A stretch of 64,000 nucleotides of DNA from the NCBI GenBank assembly GCA_034440615.1, contig JAOTOM010004555.1, positions 248,001 through 312,000 of the forward strand. Reading direction: 5' to 3'. A model generated the notes under the pieces. The model saw only the letters and a list, made by a program, of their open reading frames with translations. It was not told where the DNA came from and searched no databases. This document shows positions 25,268 through 37,221 of this stretch, piece after piece. The DNA is from Ashinkailepas kermadecensis (taxonomy: Eukaryota; Arthropoda; Thecostraca; Neolepadidae). The translations under genes and the position numbers were made by a program. The number at the start of each line of letters is the position of its first letter. Positions within the stretch are counted from its first letter, which is position 1.

Positions 25268-25605
25268 CGTAATGATAGGGCGGAGTAATGACGGCGAGGT
25301 CGCTATGGCGGGACGTAGTAATGACAGCGAGGTCGCTATGGCGGGACGTGTAATGACGGCGAGGTCGCTATGGCGGGACGTAGTAATGACAGCGAGGTCG
25401 CTATGGCGGGACGTGTAATGACGGCGAGGTCGCTATGGCGGGACGTGTAATGACGGCGAGGTCGCTATGGCGGGACGTGTAATGACGGCGAGGTCGCTAT
25501 GGCGGGACGCAGTAATGACGGCGAGGTCGCTATGGCGGGACGTGTAATGACGGCGAGGTCGATATGGCGGGACGTGGTAATGACGGCGAGGTCGCTATGG
25601 CAGAC
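25268..25605. repeat. Minisatellite, 32/33-bp unit
   Basis: About ten copies of TAATGACGGCGAGGTCGCTA then TGGCGGGACG with a TG or TAG junction (32 or 33 bp). Copies are very similar, so the expansion is recent. Confidence 0.95.
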
Positions 25606-25950
25606 TGTCGCGCGGCGTCACTCCTCCAGCATCAACACACTGATGGCTGCCTCCTTGTGAGCAAACTGACATGGATGGTGTGGCTGAGGACGGAGCAGAA
25701 TATGCGGTGAGCACCGGGCTGCCCACCAGACTGTGACGCGTGACGGCGAACGGCCGGTGCAACACAAACAACGACTCATAATGTCGGGCACAGCAACACC
25801 ATCGCGACGCATGCAGGCACGGAGGCGTTGCTGGCACGCAACATCGTGGTAAGCAGAGCAAACAGCGAAGCGCCTCATTTGCCCGCACCTGCGAACCGCT
25901 GTGTAAACAAGCACAGCGCTGGGCGATCCCGTGCAATGGGTGCTCCGAAC
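25606..25950. other. Spacer between arrays
   Basis: Unique sequence; no gene is recognised. Confidence 0.5.
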
Positions 25951-25954
25951 CGGG

Positions 25955-26395
25955 GAATGCGGCGATCCGGCCATGCCGGCCGCGGCTAAGTGCGACGGTC
26001 CGGCCATGCCGGCCGCGGCTAAGTGCGGCGGTCCGGCCATGCCGGCCGCGGCTAAGTGCGGCGATCCGGCCATGCCGGCCGCGGCTAAGTGCGGCGGTCC
26101 GGCCATGCCGGCCGCGGCTTAGTGCGCACAAAGCCGCTGCCATGCCGGCCGCGGCTTAATGCGCACAAAGCCGCCGCCATGCCGGCCGCGGCTAAGTGCG
26201 CCGGTCCGGCCATGCCGGCCGCGGCTAAGTGCGGCGGTCCGGCCATGTCGGCCGCGGCTCAGTGCGCACAAAGCCACCGCCATGCCGGTCGCGGCTAAGT
26301 GCGCCGGTCCCGCCATGCCAGTCGTGGCTTAGTGCGCCGGTGCGCGGCCGAGTGCGCACTAAGCCGCCGCCATGCCGGCCGCGGCTTAGTGCGGC
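25955..26395. repeat. Minisatellite, 33-bp unit
   Basis: About 13 copies of a 33-bp GC-rich unit containing CCATGCCGGCCGCGGCTAAG then TGCGGCGGTCCGG. A variant with AGTGCGCACAAAGCC replaces the second half in several units. CCGCGG (SacII) and GCCGGC palindromes make it prone to hairpins. Confidence 0.95.
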
Positions 26396-26465
26396 GGTCA
26401 CGTTTACTCAATCGGAGAGGCGGCCCAAACACAGCTGCCGGCCGTTGCACGGCGTGCGTCGGCCA

Positions 26466-26766
26466 AAGTGGCGCGGCTGGCGGCCGGCGGCTGGCGGCTG
26501 GCGGCTGGCGGCTGGCGACCGGCGGCCGGCGGCTGGCGGCCGGCGGCTGGCGACTGGCGGCTGGCGACTGGCGGCTGGCGGCCGGCGGCTGGCGGCTGGC
26601 GGCTGGCGGCCGGCGGCTGGCGGCTGGCGGCTGGCGGCTGGCGGCTGGCGGCTGGCGGCCGGCTGGCGGCTGGTGGCTGGCGGCTGGCGGCTGGCGGCCG
26701 GCGGCTGGTGGCTGGCGGCTGGCGGCTGGCGGCTGGCGGCTGGCGGCTGGCGGCCGGCGGCCGGCG
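26466..26766. repeat. Heptamer satellite (GGCGGCT)n
   Basis: About 43 copies of a 7-bp unit, GGCGGCT or GGCGGCC, with occasional A or T substitutions. The plus strand carries a GG pair every 3-4 bases, so two-tier G-quadruplexes are plausible. Frames on both strands are open throughout (LAAGGWR or QPPAASR repeats) because no phase makes a stop. Confidence 0.97.
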
Positions 26767-27275
26767 CGGCGCTACCGTGCACGCCACGTCGCCGGCGTGT
26801 GCGTGTGGTCGCCGTGTCAGTCGTGATGTGTTTGTTAAAGTATCACGCCAGCGGCGCCGCGGCCGAGTGGTATGTGCCGCGGCCGGGCGCCGGCCGACCG
26901 GAACCCATCACACACAGATCCGGCTCGGCGGAATCGAGCCCGGCATCACCCAGCGCGGCCGTCCGGCCTCTGACGCAGTCATCAGTTTGGTTCCGCTCGG
27001 TCTCGTGCGAGTCGCTCCACGCTGCCAGCTGGATTCGGCCGCCTCTCGGCCGGCGGCGTGTCGTCGCTGGCCGTGTCGCGTCGGCGCCTATTGCCGGGCC
27101 GTGCTATCTAAACGGATCGGAAAGCTTATTTCCGGCAACTTATTGCGGCCCGTAAACAGGGCATAAATAGAGATGGGTCGTTGTCGGCGGGGTGATGGAT
27201 GCTCGGCCCCGGGAGAAGGCCCCAGATCTCGCCACAATGATGCCGAAAAACACCCTACAGATGCAAGCAAGGTAT
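26767..27275. other. GC-rich stretch with TATA-like word
   Basis: CpG-rich, no gene identified. CATAAATAG at about 27163-27171 sits just right of the GC-rich block and could act as a weak TATA-like element, but no transcript evidence is visible. Confidence 0.3.
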
Positions 27276-27279
27276 GATC

Positions 27280-27556
27280 GATGCCGGGTGGAGTTGGCCG
27301 AGCTGGCAGATGGAAGATATGACCGCTGCCGGGTTGGGTTAGTTGTGCTGGCAGATGGAGGATATGACCGCTGCTAGGTGGAGTTGGCCGTGCTGGCAAA
27401 TGGAAGATACGACCGCTGCTGGCCGTGCTGGCAGGTGGAGGATATGACAACTGAGGTATAATGTGCTGACAGATGGAGGATATGACCGTCACTTGGTAGG
27501 GTTGGCCGTGCTCGCAGATGGAAGACATGACCGCTGCTTGGGGGGGGGGGGGTTGG
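27280..27556. repeat. Degenerate minisatellite, about 45-bp unit
   Basis: About six copies around GTGCTGGCAGATGGAGGATA then TGACCGCTGC, spaced about 45 bp (27302, 27347, 27392). One copy is shortened. It ends in a G run at about 27540-27552. Confidence 0.85.
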
Positions 27557-28472
27557 CCGTGCTGGCCAGCGCCGACAGCAACACCACACTGGCGGCCAAG
27601 TTGCTACACAAATAGCATGCAGTTTCCATGACGACGCGGGCCGCTCGGGCAGCGCGCGTCAAAGTTCCCACGCTGGCGGGTCTTAATGAATGTCCATTAT
27701 TAACAGGCTATTTGGGTGTGGGATGCAACGGGGATTTCCTTCCGCTGGATCGATGTCCAGTCGGCTGGCTGGTCCGGGCGGTGGCCAGCCAGCAGAACAC
27801 AGAAAAAAAACAAGCGATTACACACAATCTGGTATGTTCTATTTTTGGGGTGTTATCTGAAGAGCGTCCTGTCATAATCTGTGAGATATTGTGATTGTAT
27901 ATAGACCACACACCACACTCTATTTATATCACTGCCAAACACTGTTTGTGGAAACTTCAATGTGCTCGGTTCCCAAGATTGGTAGCCTGCCTCGTCCAGT
28001 GACCTTTTTCCAATACATATTTTGGTATGGGTCGAATTGTTTGTGGGCATTCTAGGGGACAATAAGTAAGTGTGATCATGAACAATGACGAAATTGACAA
28101 TTTTACGGCAGTCACTGTGTTGCTGTTGCGACATACCGACACTAACGTTACGTTTGCCTTCAGGGGCAGACGTTGTAGGTATTTTCGGCGTTATTTTCCG
28201 CATTGGATTATGATAAGATAACGCGATAACGCAATTGTTGTCAGACGTACATATATACATGCCAGTTGGCTTAGAAAAAAGCTTAGTTGAGTGCACATAT
28301 TACATTGGACCATTTGTTAACAATCCCGGTATAGCAAACTTCCAGGTCAAGTCATGCACATTTAAATTATTTAACATTGTAAGTACACTGGGTCATGCCG
28401 ACGGCATGCAATGGCAAGTTCGTTGGTTATTTGGGCTTAGCGACGCTTCAACTGCATTGGTTACATGGCAGC
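27557..28472. other. Intergenic stretch, no gene seen
   Basis: AT-rich unique sequence without recognised motifs. Confidence 0.5.
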
Positions 28473-28812
28473 CAATGTGAAAGGGCCTCTACTAAGGCAC
28501 TGATTACACAGCAACCAATGTGACAGGCCTCTACTAAGGCACTGATTACACAGCAACCAATGTGACAGGCCTCTACTAAGGCACTGATTACACAGCAACC
28601 AATGTGACAGGCCTCTACTAAGGCACTGATTACACAGCAACCAATGTGACAGGCCTCTACTAAGGCACTGATTACACAGCAACCAATGTGACAGGCCTCT
28701 ACTAAGGCACTGATTACACAGCAACCAATGTGACAGGCCTCTACTAAGGCACTGATTACACAGCAACCAATGTGACAGGCCTCTACTAAGGCACTGATTG
28801 CAAAGCAACTCA
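28473..28812. repeat. Minisatellite, 42-bp unit, near-identical copies
   Basis: Eight copies of a 42-bp unit (14 codons) starting CAATGTGACAGGCCTCTACT and ending ACACAGCAAC. The inner units are identical; only the two edge units differ. This is the usual picture of internal homogenisation. The minus frame (CCVISALVEACHIG repeats) is open because 42 is a multiple of three. Confidence 0.97.
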
Positions 28813-30228
28813 TGCGACAGGTCCTCTTCTAAGGCATTGGTTATACAGCAACATGAAAATATACATAAATTAACGAGCGCAAATGCGAAATGCTTGGCAA
28901 ATGATTAAAGAAAGTTTGATATAAGGTCGTCGTCTATCAAGCCGCAAGATATGGATCATAGTGAGATGACATCAGGATTGCGTGTGTTCATAAATATAAG
29001 TCGGATAGGAGACGACCCAAATTGTGCTTGACGCTGCCGTATTCCCACGGAACTTGCTTGAACAACGCTACGTGATGTCTGTGATGCCAATTGTGCAATG
29101 CCTGAGTAGGCTTTCTTGGGAAGCCAGCAGAAGAAATAATGCAAACGCATGACGGGTAGCCACGTTTTTTTTATGGCTCTGGCAATAAATAGCTTTCCGT
29201 GTGACCACACCGCATGTTTGGAAAAATAGTCGTCTTAAAAACTGTATTTGATGGTACAAAAATGTGGTACATAGTTGCCAGATAGGTTGTTGAATCAAAT
29301 ATACGTAGAAAATAAACCTGGTGTCCACGTATTCGACCAGGATATCAGAAGTAAAATATAGTCGGAAGTGCCTTAGTTTTTCCCATGGGCAAGTGAGCAT
29401 AAGCAATAAACAGAATAATGTAGCAAGGGAACGAATGTGAAATGAAATAAAGTGGACACCACGACGTCTGAGGGATGTTGCAACAGGGCAACATGAATAA
29501 TATAGTTATGCTAACAGCGAATGCATTCCCGAATAACTAATTATGTCTAACTACGCCTAACTACATTCTTACCACGTAAGATAATAAATCATAGCTCAGC
29601 AGTTACTCACGATGCAAGGGGCAACAACAAACGCACGGAAATCCCATCATTCGCACAGAGAAAAAGAAAAACGCACCACGAATCATATTTTATTTCTTTT
29701 ATACAAAGTAGAGTTGAGTACTGAACGTCTGCCTCCTCTGTGTTGTAACGCATTGGGTCGGCCCAGCATGGGCGCTAAACGGCTATATGTGATAAGTGAA
29801 AAGTGAATCCACCGCAAGAAAGATTTCCAGCAACAACCTAGCATCGGCAAATACACAATTATGCGGCAGAACAGCACTTGATGTCATCCGTCGAGATAAG
29901 CGGACGCTTGTGATGTGGGGCGTGGGAGAGGAGTGTGGGTCATGTCACCATGCAGAGAGAGAGAGAGGGAGAGCATGGGGCAGGAAGCACCTGAGCGGGT
30001 CACCGCCGCGGCGTAAAGCACCTCCCGCCACTGCGCGCTCCGTAATTGAAAGTAAATAACCATAATGACGTGCGACAGGCAGTGGGAGCATAATTAGGTT
30101 CGGCGGGGCACGGGACACGAGGCACGGCAGCCTCTCGGCCCTGATTATTGGCCGCCAATGAGTCCGGCCGACGAGGTCCGACCCACAAATGATTACTGAG
30201 ATTCGGCCGGCGTGACGGCGTATTGCGC
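28813..30228. other. Intergenic stretch, no gene seen
   Basis: AT-rich left part, GC-richer from about 29900. There is a short GA run at 29954-29970. No gene is supported. Confidence 0.5.
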
Positions 30229-30234
30229 GTGCAC

Positions 30235-31377
30235 CGAGGATACCACATAGGTGGCCAGTGAGGATACCACATAGGTGGCCACTGAGGATACCACATAGGT
30301 GGCCACTGAGGATACCACATAGGTGGCCACTGAGGATACCACATAGGTGGCACTGAGGATACCACATAGGTGGCCACCGAGGATACCACGTAGGTGGCCA
30401 CTGAGGATACCACATAGGTGGCCACTGAGGATACCACATAGGTGGCCACTGAGGATACCACATAGGCGGCTACCGAGGATACCACGAGGTGGCCAATGGG
30501 GATACCACGAGGCGGCCACCGAGGATACCACATAGGTGGCCACCGAGGATACCACATAGGTGGCCACTGAGGATACCACATAGGCGGCTACCGAGGATAC
30601 CACGAGGTGGCCACTGAGGATACCACGAGGTGGCCACTGAGGATACCACATAGGTGGCCACTGAGGATACCACATAGGTGGCCACTGAGGATACCACATA
30701 GGTGGCCACTGAGGATACCACATAGGTGGCCACTGAGTATACCACATAGGTGGCCACTGAGGATACCACATAGGTGGCCACCTAGGATACCACGTAGGTG
30801 GCCACTGAGGATACCACATAGGTGGCCACTGAGGATACCACATAGGCGGCCACTGAGGATACCACATAGGTGGCCACTGAGGATACCACATAGGTGGCCA
30901 CCGAGGATACCGCATAGGTGGCCACTGAGGATACCGCATAGGTGGCCACTGAGGATACCGCATAGGTGGCCACTGAGGATACCGCATAGGTGGCCACTGA
31001 GGATACCGCATAGGTGGCCACTGAGGATACCGCATAGGTGGCCACTGAGGCCAATACAAGGCAGCCACCGAGGATACCACGAGGTGGCCACTGAGGATAC
31101 CACATAGGTGGCCACTGAGGATACAACATAGGTGGCCACTGAGGATACCAAATAGGTGGCCACTGAGGATACCACATAGGTGGCCACCGAGGATACCACG
31201 TAGGTGGCCACCGAGGATACCACATAGTTGGCCACTGAGGATACCACATGGGCGGCCACTGAGGATACCACGAGGCGGCCACTGAGGATACCACGTAAGT
31301 GGTCACTGAGGATACCACGAGGCGGCCACTGAGGATACCACGAGGCGGCCACTGAGGATACCACGAGGCGGCCACTG
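30235..31377. repeat. Minisatellite, 24-bp unit, about 48 copies
   Basis: About 48 copies of a 24-bp unit GAGGATACCACATAGGTGGC then CACT; shorter 21-bp units carry ACGAGG in place of ACATAGG. Variants cluster: six successive units at about 30904-31035 have ACCGCATAGG, so a block was amplified locally. Twenty-four bp is eight codons, so frames are open on both strands: MWYPQWPP on minus and RIPHRWPL on plus. Neither is a known family, and 21-bp units also preserve frame. Confidence 0.97.
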
Positions 31378-31765
31378 AGAGCGACTGGGAGCGATTTTCT
31401 GAGGCGACCAGCACTCATCGTCAAAGCGCAACTTCAATTCAGAGTGCACAAGTAATCTGATGGCATAGCTTGACTGACAAATATACCTTATGAAGGCATA
31501 GAGAGAGAGAAGAGAGAGAGGATACGAAATTATCCTGGGAAAACAAGCACTACTAGCCGAGGATCTGCTCGACGAGCTAGTGGTGCCTCGATCCTGTAGC
31601 CGACCCACCCCAGATGTGCACCATCGGCGAGGTTAACAGCTAGGTGACAACTCAGCATCACGCAGTCGCCGCCGACCGTGAATCGTTAGCATACTGAGCC
31701 GACCGGACGCCGGCCCAGACGACAGATTATCATTTAGCGGTGAAACCGCACATGGCGGCTGGCCT
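31378..31765. other. Spacer between arrays
   Basis: Unique sequence with a GA-rich run at 31500-31522. No gene is recognised. Confidence 0.5.
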
Positions 31766-31771
31766 GCGCCG

Positions 31772-33002
31772 GCGCCGGCCGGTGGACGCGCCGGTGTGGA
31801 CTGTGGGTGTGTCGGCGCCGGGCGGTGGACGCGCCGGTGTGGACTGTGGGTGTGTCGGCGCCGGGCGGTGGACGCGCCGGTGTGGACTGTGTGTGTGTCG
31901 GCGCCGGGCGGTGGACGCGCCGGTGTGGACTGTCGGTGTGTCGGCGCCGGGCGGTGGACGCGCCGGTGTGGACTGTGGGTGTGTCGGCGCCGGGCGGTGG
32001 ACGCGCGGGTGTGGACTGTCGGTGTGTTGGCGCCGGGCGGTGACCTTGACGGGGTTTCGGGCGGTGGAGCGCCGGTGTGGACTGTGGGTGTGTCGGCGCC
32101 GGGCGGTGGACGCGCCGGTGTGGACTGTGGGTGTGTCGGCGCCGGGCGGTGGACGCGCCGGTGTGGACTGTGGGTGTGTCGGCGCCGGGCGGTGGACGCG
32201 CCGGTGTGGACTGTGGGTGTGTCGGCGCCGGGCGGTGGACGCGCGGGTGTGGACTGTGGGTGCGCCGGCGCCGGGCGGTGGACGCGCCGGTGTGGACTGT
32301 CGGTGTGTCGGTCAGGGCGGTGGACGCGCCGGTGTGGACTGTGGGTGTGTCGGCGCCGGGCGGTGGACGCGCCGGTGTGGACTGTGGGTGTGTCGGCGCC
32401 GGCCGGTGGACGCGCGGGTGTGGACTATGGGTGCGCCGGCGCCGGGCGGTGGACGCGCCGGTGTGGACTGTGGGTGTGTCGGCCAGGGCGGTGGACGCGC
32501 GGGTGTGGACTGTGGGTGTGTCGGCGCCGGCCCGTGGACGCGCCGGTGTGGACTGTGGGTGTGTCGGCCAGGGCGGTGGACGCGCGGGTGTGGACTGTGG
32601 GTGTGTCGGCGCCGGGCGGTGGACGCGCCGGTGTGGACTGTGGGTGTGTCGGCGCCGGGCGGTGGACGCGCCGGTGTGGACTGTGGGTGTGTCGGCGCCG
32701 GCCGGTGGACGCGCGGGTGTGGACTATGGGTGCGCCGGCGCCGGGCGGTGGACGCGCCGGTGTGGACTGTGGGTGTGTCGGCCAGGGCGGTGGACGCGCG
32801 GGTGTGGACTGTGGGTGTGTCGGCGCCGGGCGGTGGACGCGCGGGTGTGGACTATGGGTGCGCCGGCGCCGGGCGGTGGACGCGCCGGTGTGGACTGTGG
32901 GTGTGTCGGCGCCGGCCCGTGGACGCGCCGGTGTGGACTGTGGGTGTGTCGGCCAGGGCGGTGGACGCGCGGGTGTGGACTGTCGGTGTGTTGGCCAGGG
33001 CG
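31772..33002. repeat. Minisatellite, 43-bp unit, about 28 copies
   Basis: About 28 copies of a 43-bp GC-rich unit containing GGTGTGGACTGTGGGTGTGT then CGGCGCCGGGCGGTGGACGC. Shorter units have CGGCCAGGGCGG or CGGTCAGGGCGG in place of CGGCGCCGGGCGG and recur in similar order, suggesting block duplication. The unit has no stop in any plus frame, so three overlapping frames (up to 542 codons) remain open; they rotate phase each unit and are not proteins. Confidence 0.97.
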
Positions 33003-36000
33003 GCATCGATTTGTCTGTCACACGCGCCGCCGGGCAGGCTGGTCTGTGCACGCCGCTCGTCAGCGAACCTCAGCCAAGTCACGGCATGCATCCGCCGCCG
33101 ACCCGCCTGGGCATCTTCATCAAATGATGAAGGTCACGGCCAATGGCTTCGACACGGACAGGCCAAGAGTGTAAGTGTGCGGTCCAGCTGTCCAGCTGAC
33201 CTGATGTCCAGCTGTCGACAGGCCCAGTGGCGAGTCGCTGAACACGGACACACCGTGCTGCCCTTTGTCTTCCACAGCGGCCAACCGTCGAATGCTGTAA
33301 TCCTGTTTTACTGCACTCATTATGAAGAAGCCAGCAGTAATATGCATGGAAACTTTAATGGAAGTTAGCCAAACTTGGGCCAATTTTCCTCCATCCATAA
33401 TACTGTTCCGTAATCCACTCCGCATAGAACCAACCGCCCTGATTAATCCACGAGCCCGAAATAAGCACTGGTCTGGCATGTCCGAGATGTCAGTTCCACA
33501 CACGTTGATTGCCACAAAGGCGAGCGGGCACATTTGCTTTACTTTCATGCTGCGAATGCTGCAATTGTTAAAGGTACTTCCGCTACAAACTTCTGTACTT
33601 CTGCTGTTCGAAGGAACAAACAACACTTCACCAGGAGCGGTCGGCCCATGTAAGGCACTACGGCAGTGGCTCACCTGAGTAGAGCTGGGAAGTATTTTTT
33701 GTATATTATTTTCGTACAAATGATGCTTTCATCCACTGGAAAGTAGCAAAGTTAAAAAACTGGAAACAAATATGCATTGGTGACTCATAATTAGTGAAAA
33801 TTGAACTTCACATTTATACCTTAGCTTCAAAGCAGCTCCATCACCGGTCCGCAAAGGCATGCCTCTGGCGAATATCGCCATATATTGCGCTTTCGTTTCA
33901 TAGCAAGCGCAGGGAATGCGGCCTTTTTGGAGTTTTGTCCAGTACTGGGTACTAATACTACTAGAGTCCATTCTACTCGTAATGGAGTTCGCTGTGTGAG
34001 GGACACTTTTGAGGTACACCGGGCTATGTTTTGCACAAAAATGTTTCCATTGATTCGTGAAAATATGGGAATGTGCGGAATTGTGGGACAGGAGCAGGTT
34101 ACCTACCCACGCACTTAGGTAGGTACTAGAAGTGGCAAATACTAGAACCGAAAGCCCAAAGAGGAAGTCTGTTAGTGACCGGTGGGCTCTTAATGGACTT
34201 TGATGTGATGCTTAGTCATCTATGTTAATTCCATGCATTCACTAGTGTTTCCAGTACCGACACATCAGTCAAGCGAACAAAAAATAACAGCCTGCTTTGG
34301 AACTAACTTGTTCTTCAATCTCAAATTATGCAAAACCTAGTTGCATTTTATGAAAGTGTTGCTCTGAGCTCATGCTTAGGTACCTAGTTAGGCACCTACT
34401 AAGCTTTCCAAATCCAAGGAATTTGAAAATGTGTGATAATTATTTTTTACTTAGCCGTTCCAAACGACTCAAAACCAACTTTTCGAGTATGCACAATGCA
34501 TGCAATTTGGGCAAATATATAGAAGAAACCCCTAGGACACTTTTGGTTAAACAAAAATGTGTTTCCAGTGTCTTGATGCAATTTGAGAGAATGTTAAATT
34601 CATATCTTTGGGAAACGAAAACTTTTTTTGACATAAACACCTCAAGTTGTACTTATATCTCAATAAGCAGTCATTTCATGAAGAAAAGAATGTATTATTG
34701 TGCTTTAAGGTGGTAACAAGACAAGTTTTTACACACTCCATAAAGCAAACAAATGGGTTAGGTTTGGTTAGGTTGTTAGGTTTTTCAGTTGGAAAATTTG
34801 TGTAATTTTTTCCTTGTTCTTTTTAACTTGGAAATTATTATTTTTCTTCCAAAGCAGCTGATGTTAGGTTGGGTTAGGTTGGGCTAAGTTTAATATTTTT
34901 AAATTATTGATCTTGGCAACATTGTTCAGAAAAAATGGTATTGCAACAACTCTCATAATTACAGTTACCTGTTGCTGATAACTTGCAATCTTACAATTGT
35001 TCTGTACCTGCTCCTTCAACATCAAACTTGTTGGACCTGGGCTTGGAACAAATTGTCGCTGTAAGCTCGGCTTTTGTGCATCGCTATCCGCGTTCATAGT
35101 TTATTTTCAGCTCCGTTGTACGAATAAGTATTTGTAATATTTGTAATGTTAGGAACAAGTCTTTGTGAAATAAGTAACATTTGTTTCTTTCGTTGATCTG
35201 TTTACCGAGATATTATGCAAAATATCTATGAAATTTGTGGATACCCTTTTTCCCGAATGACACTGTCATTACTTCCGGCTGTGATTGCGCTGATTTCACA
35301 CGTTGATTTTGGAGCATATTTAGGAGTACGAGTGGTCTAGGAGTTGGAGTGGGGCTTATGAAGTGGCCTGGCATCGATTGTTTTTACAGGTTATCTTGGG
35401 CTTGGTTAAGTCCAAAATCAGCCATTTACGACCAGAATCCTTACTTCATGAACAGAAATTGGAAATGCACAAAAAAGGTAGATCGAGATGAAATGCATGT
35501 TATTCAGTAACGTCAAAAATATATATGAACTAAAAGAATGACTTGTATTATTAAAATTACTCTTACTTCTTGGAAATGACTCCATGGATTAAAGAAAAAC
35601 TCCCGGAGCTGAAGTCAAAATTGTTGGGTCCCAATGAGAAATTACAGGGGCTCACCCAAACGTTTCAGAACCCTCGGCCCCCGATACTAGGTAGGCAGCT
35701 ACGCCATTGGTGCCATAATGTCATGTAGCCACGTGACCAGCGGTGGCTGGCCAGCCCGGAGCCACTGGCGACAATCGCTCCCAGCTTTCTCCTTGAACAA
35801 AAATATGCACAATCAAAGAACGTATGGTGGTGAAAACTGCTAAACGTCGACATTAAAAAGCAGCTAAGAGTGTAGGCGAAGGAGTTAGTAGAATATTATC
35901 CGGCCAAAAAGGCTACTAAGATTATTGAGAACGAAACCCGTCAGGCATATCTAGGCAACCGCCAGCATTGAGAACGGGACCCGCCAGGCATATCTATGCA

Positions 36001-36192
36001 AACGCCGACATTGTTGTGCGCACATACGGAAATAAACTCCTCCCGGGCGCTCGCAAATATTTACGCGTGTCTCGCCACGCGTCCGACAGAGGCCGCGGTG
36101 GCAAAATATTGTCCTGCGCGGCTGACGAGCGACGACGTATGGAGAACACATTGGGGGGGGGGGGAGTACCGCCAACTGGGAGGCACGGACAG
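33003..36192. other. Intergenic stretch; weak coding-like patch and transposon-end-like sequence
   Basis: Mostly AT-rich. The minus frame over 33700-33320 contains TAPGEVLFVPS, similar to the GE-LFVPS word of JmjC oxygenases, but no metal-binding H-x-D/E pair follows and the surroundings do not match, so no gene is called. GGTTAGG words cluster at 34757-34785 and 34864-34886. 35640-35715 ends in a word close to CCAATGGCGTAGCT on the minus strand, like terminal sequences of many invertebrate DNA transposons. Confidence 0.35.
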
Positions 36193-36310
36193 CGTGCCGC
36201 GGAAACGCCACGGGAACGTCACCTGCCACGGGAACGCCACGGGAACATCACAGAAACGCCACGGGAAAGTCACCCCCCACGGAAACGCCACGGGAACGAC
36301 AGGTACCGCA
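36193..36310. repeat. Short repeat, CACGGGAACGC words
   Basis: About nine copies of a roughly 12-bp word, CACGGGAACGC, with variants CACGGGAACGTCAC and CACGGAAACGC. It is preceded by a G run (36152-36164). Confidence 0.85.
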
Positions 36311-36404
36311 AGAACGCCAGGTGACCAAGAACGGTAGGTACCGTGTAAATGTGGCATCACAATCATCTCAAACTCTAAGGAATGTTGCAATATCTTGCAG
36401 GCCC

Positions 36405-37221
36405 TTAACCCGCGCCGTCTCGGGGGTCTTTTACACCCCCTCCCTAAGGATAGTGAAAAACGGCACTCGGCAGCGGGGCAAAATTTTGCATACCTTTTCC
36501 CGCATCAATTTGGTATGTGTGAAAATTTTCAGGTCAGGTCATTCACGGTCACCGAGGTCAACACGGTCAAGTGAGGTCACCTCCAAAAAGTTCAACTGGT
36601 CGTCACGCTTTAACGGGGAAAGATATCTTAATGAAACTTTCAGCGTTTACTTATCATTAAGGACGCAACAAAACGCACCGGAATTGTTTTTGAACTTGTG
36701 CGTTTTTCGTGACTTATTTGTTTTGCATATTTACTTATTGGGGCTAAAATAGAAGAGTATGGCTAATGTAACCAATTGGTATGAGGCTCAGTTTGCTTAG
36801 AACGTTTATCGGTGTGTTCCATCCATTCGACAAGAAACAACGAAAAAAAACTTGAAAACTCAAAATTTCGCAACTTAATATCTTTTGGGGGTGAGAAAAC
36901 CTTTTGGGACCATGGTCCATTTCGGGTTCCTTTTCTGATTTCAAATACTCTTTTTAAAATCTTATCCAAAATGAACTTCTCCATAATGAAGCCAAAACAT
37001 GACGTCAATCGTGACCACATAAAACCCCTAGTGACGTCGCTTTTTAGGCGGTACAATTTTGGGGGTGCTTTCTAACCCTACTTGTCGACCGCTTTCCGAT
37101 GAGACCTCTTCAATTTTCGTGCAACACATAATTTGTAGCTTAGAGGGGATTTATAATGTCCTCCCCTCCCCCACCCCGAGACGGGGTGTGAAGATCTGAT
37201 CGTAATTTCGGGGAGGGTTAA
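36405..37221. mobile_element. piggyBac-like non-autonomous element flanked by TTAA
   Basis: TTAA at 36405-36408 is followed by CCCGCGCCGTCTCGGGGGTC. At the other side GGGGAGGG precedes TTAA at 37218-37221. piggyBac-type elements duplicate TTAA and begin CCC/end GGG. Subterminal CCGTCTCGGGG on the left has an inverted match on the right (CCCCGAGACGGGG at about 37172-37184). The 809-bp interior has no transposase motif, so this would be a MITE. The interior holds AGGTCA repeats at 36530-36585. The terminal match is short (CCC-C-CC), which keeps confidence moderate. Confidence 0.5.

Noticed and set aside
31740..33368. 542-codon plus-strand open frame
   Set aside because: Stop-free 43-bp repeat in three frames, no family match and no initiation context.
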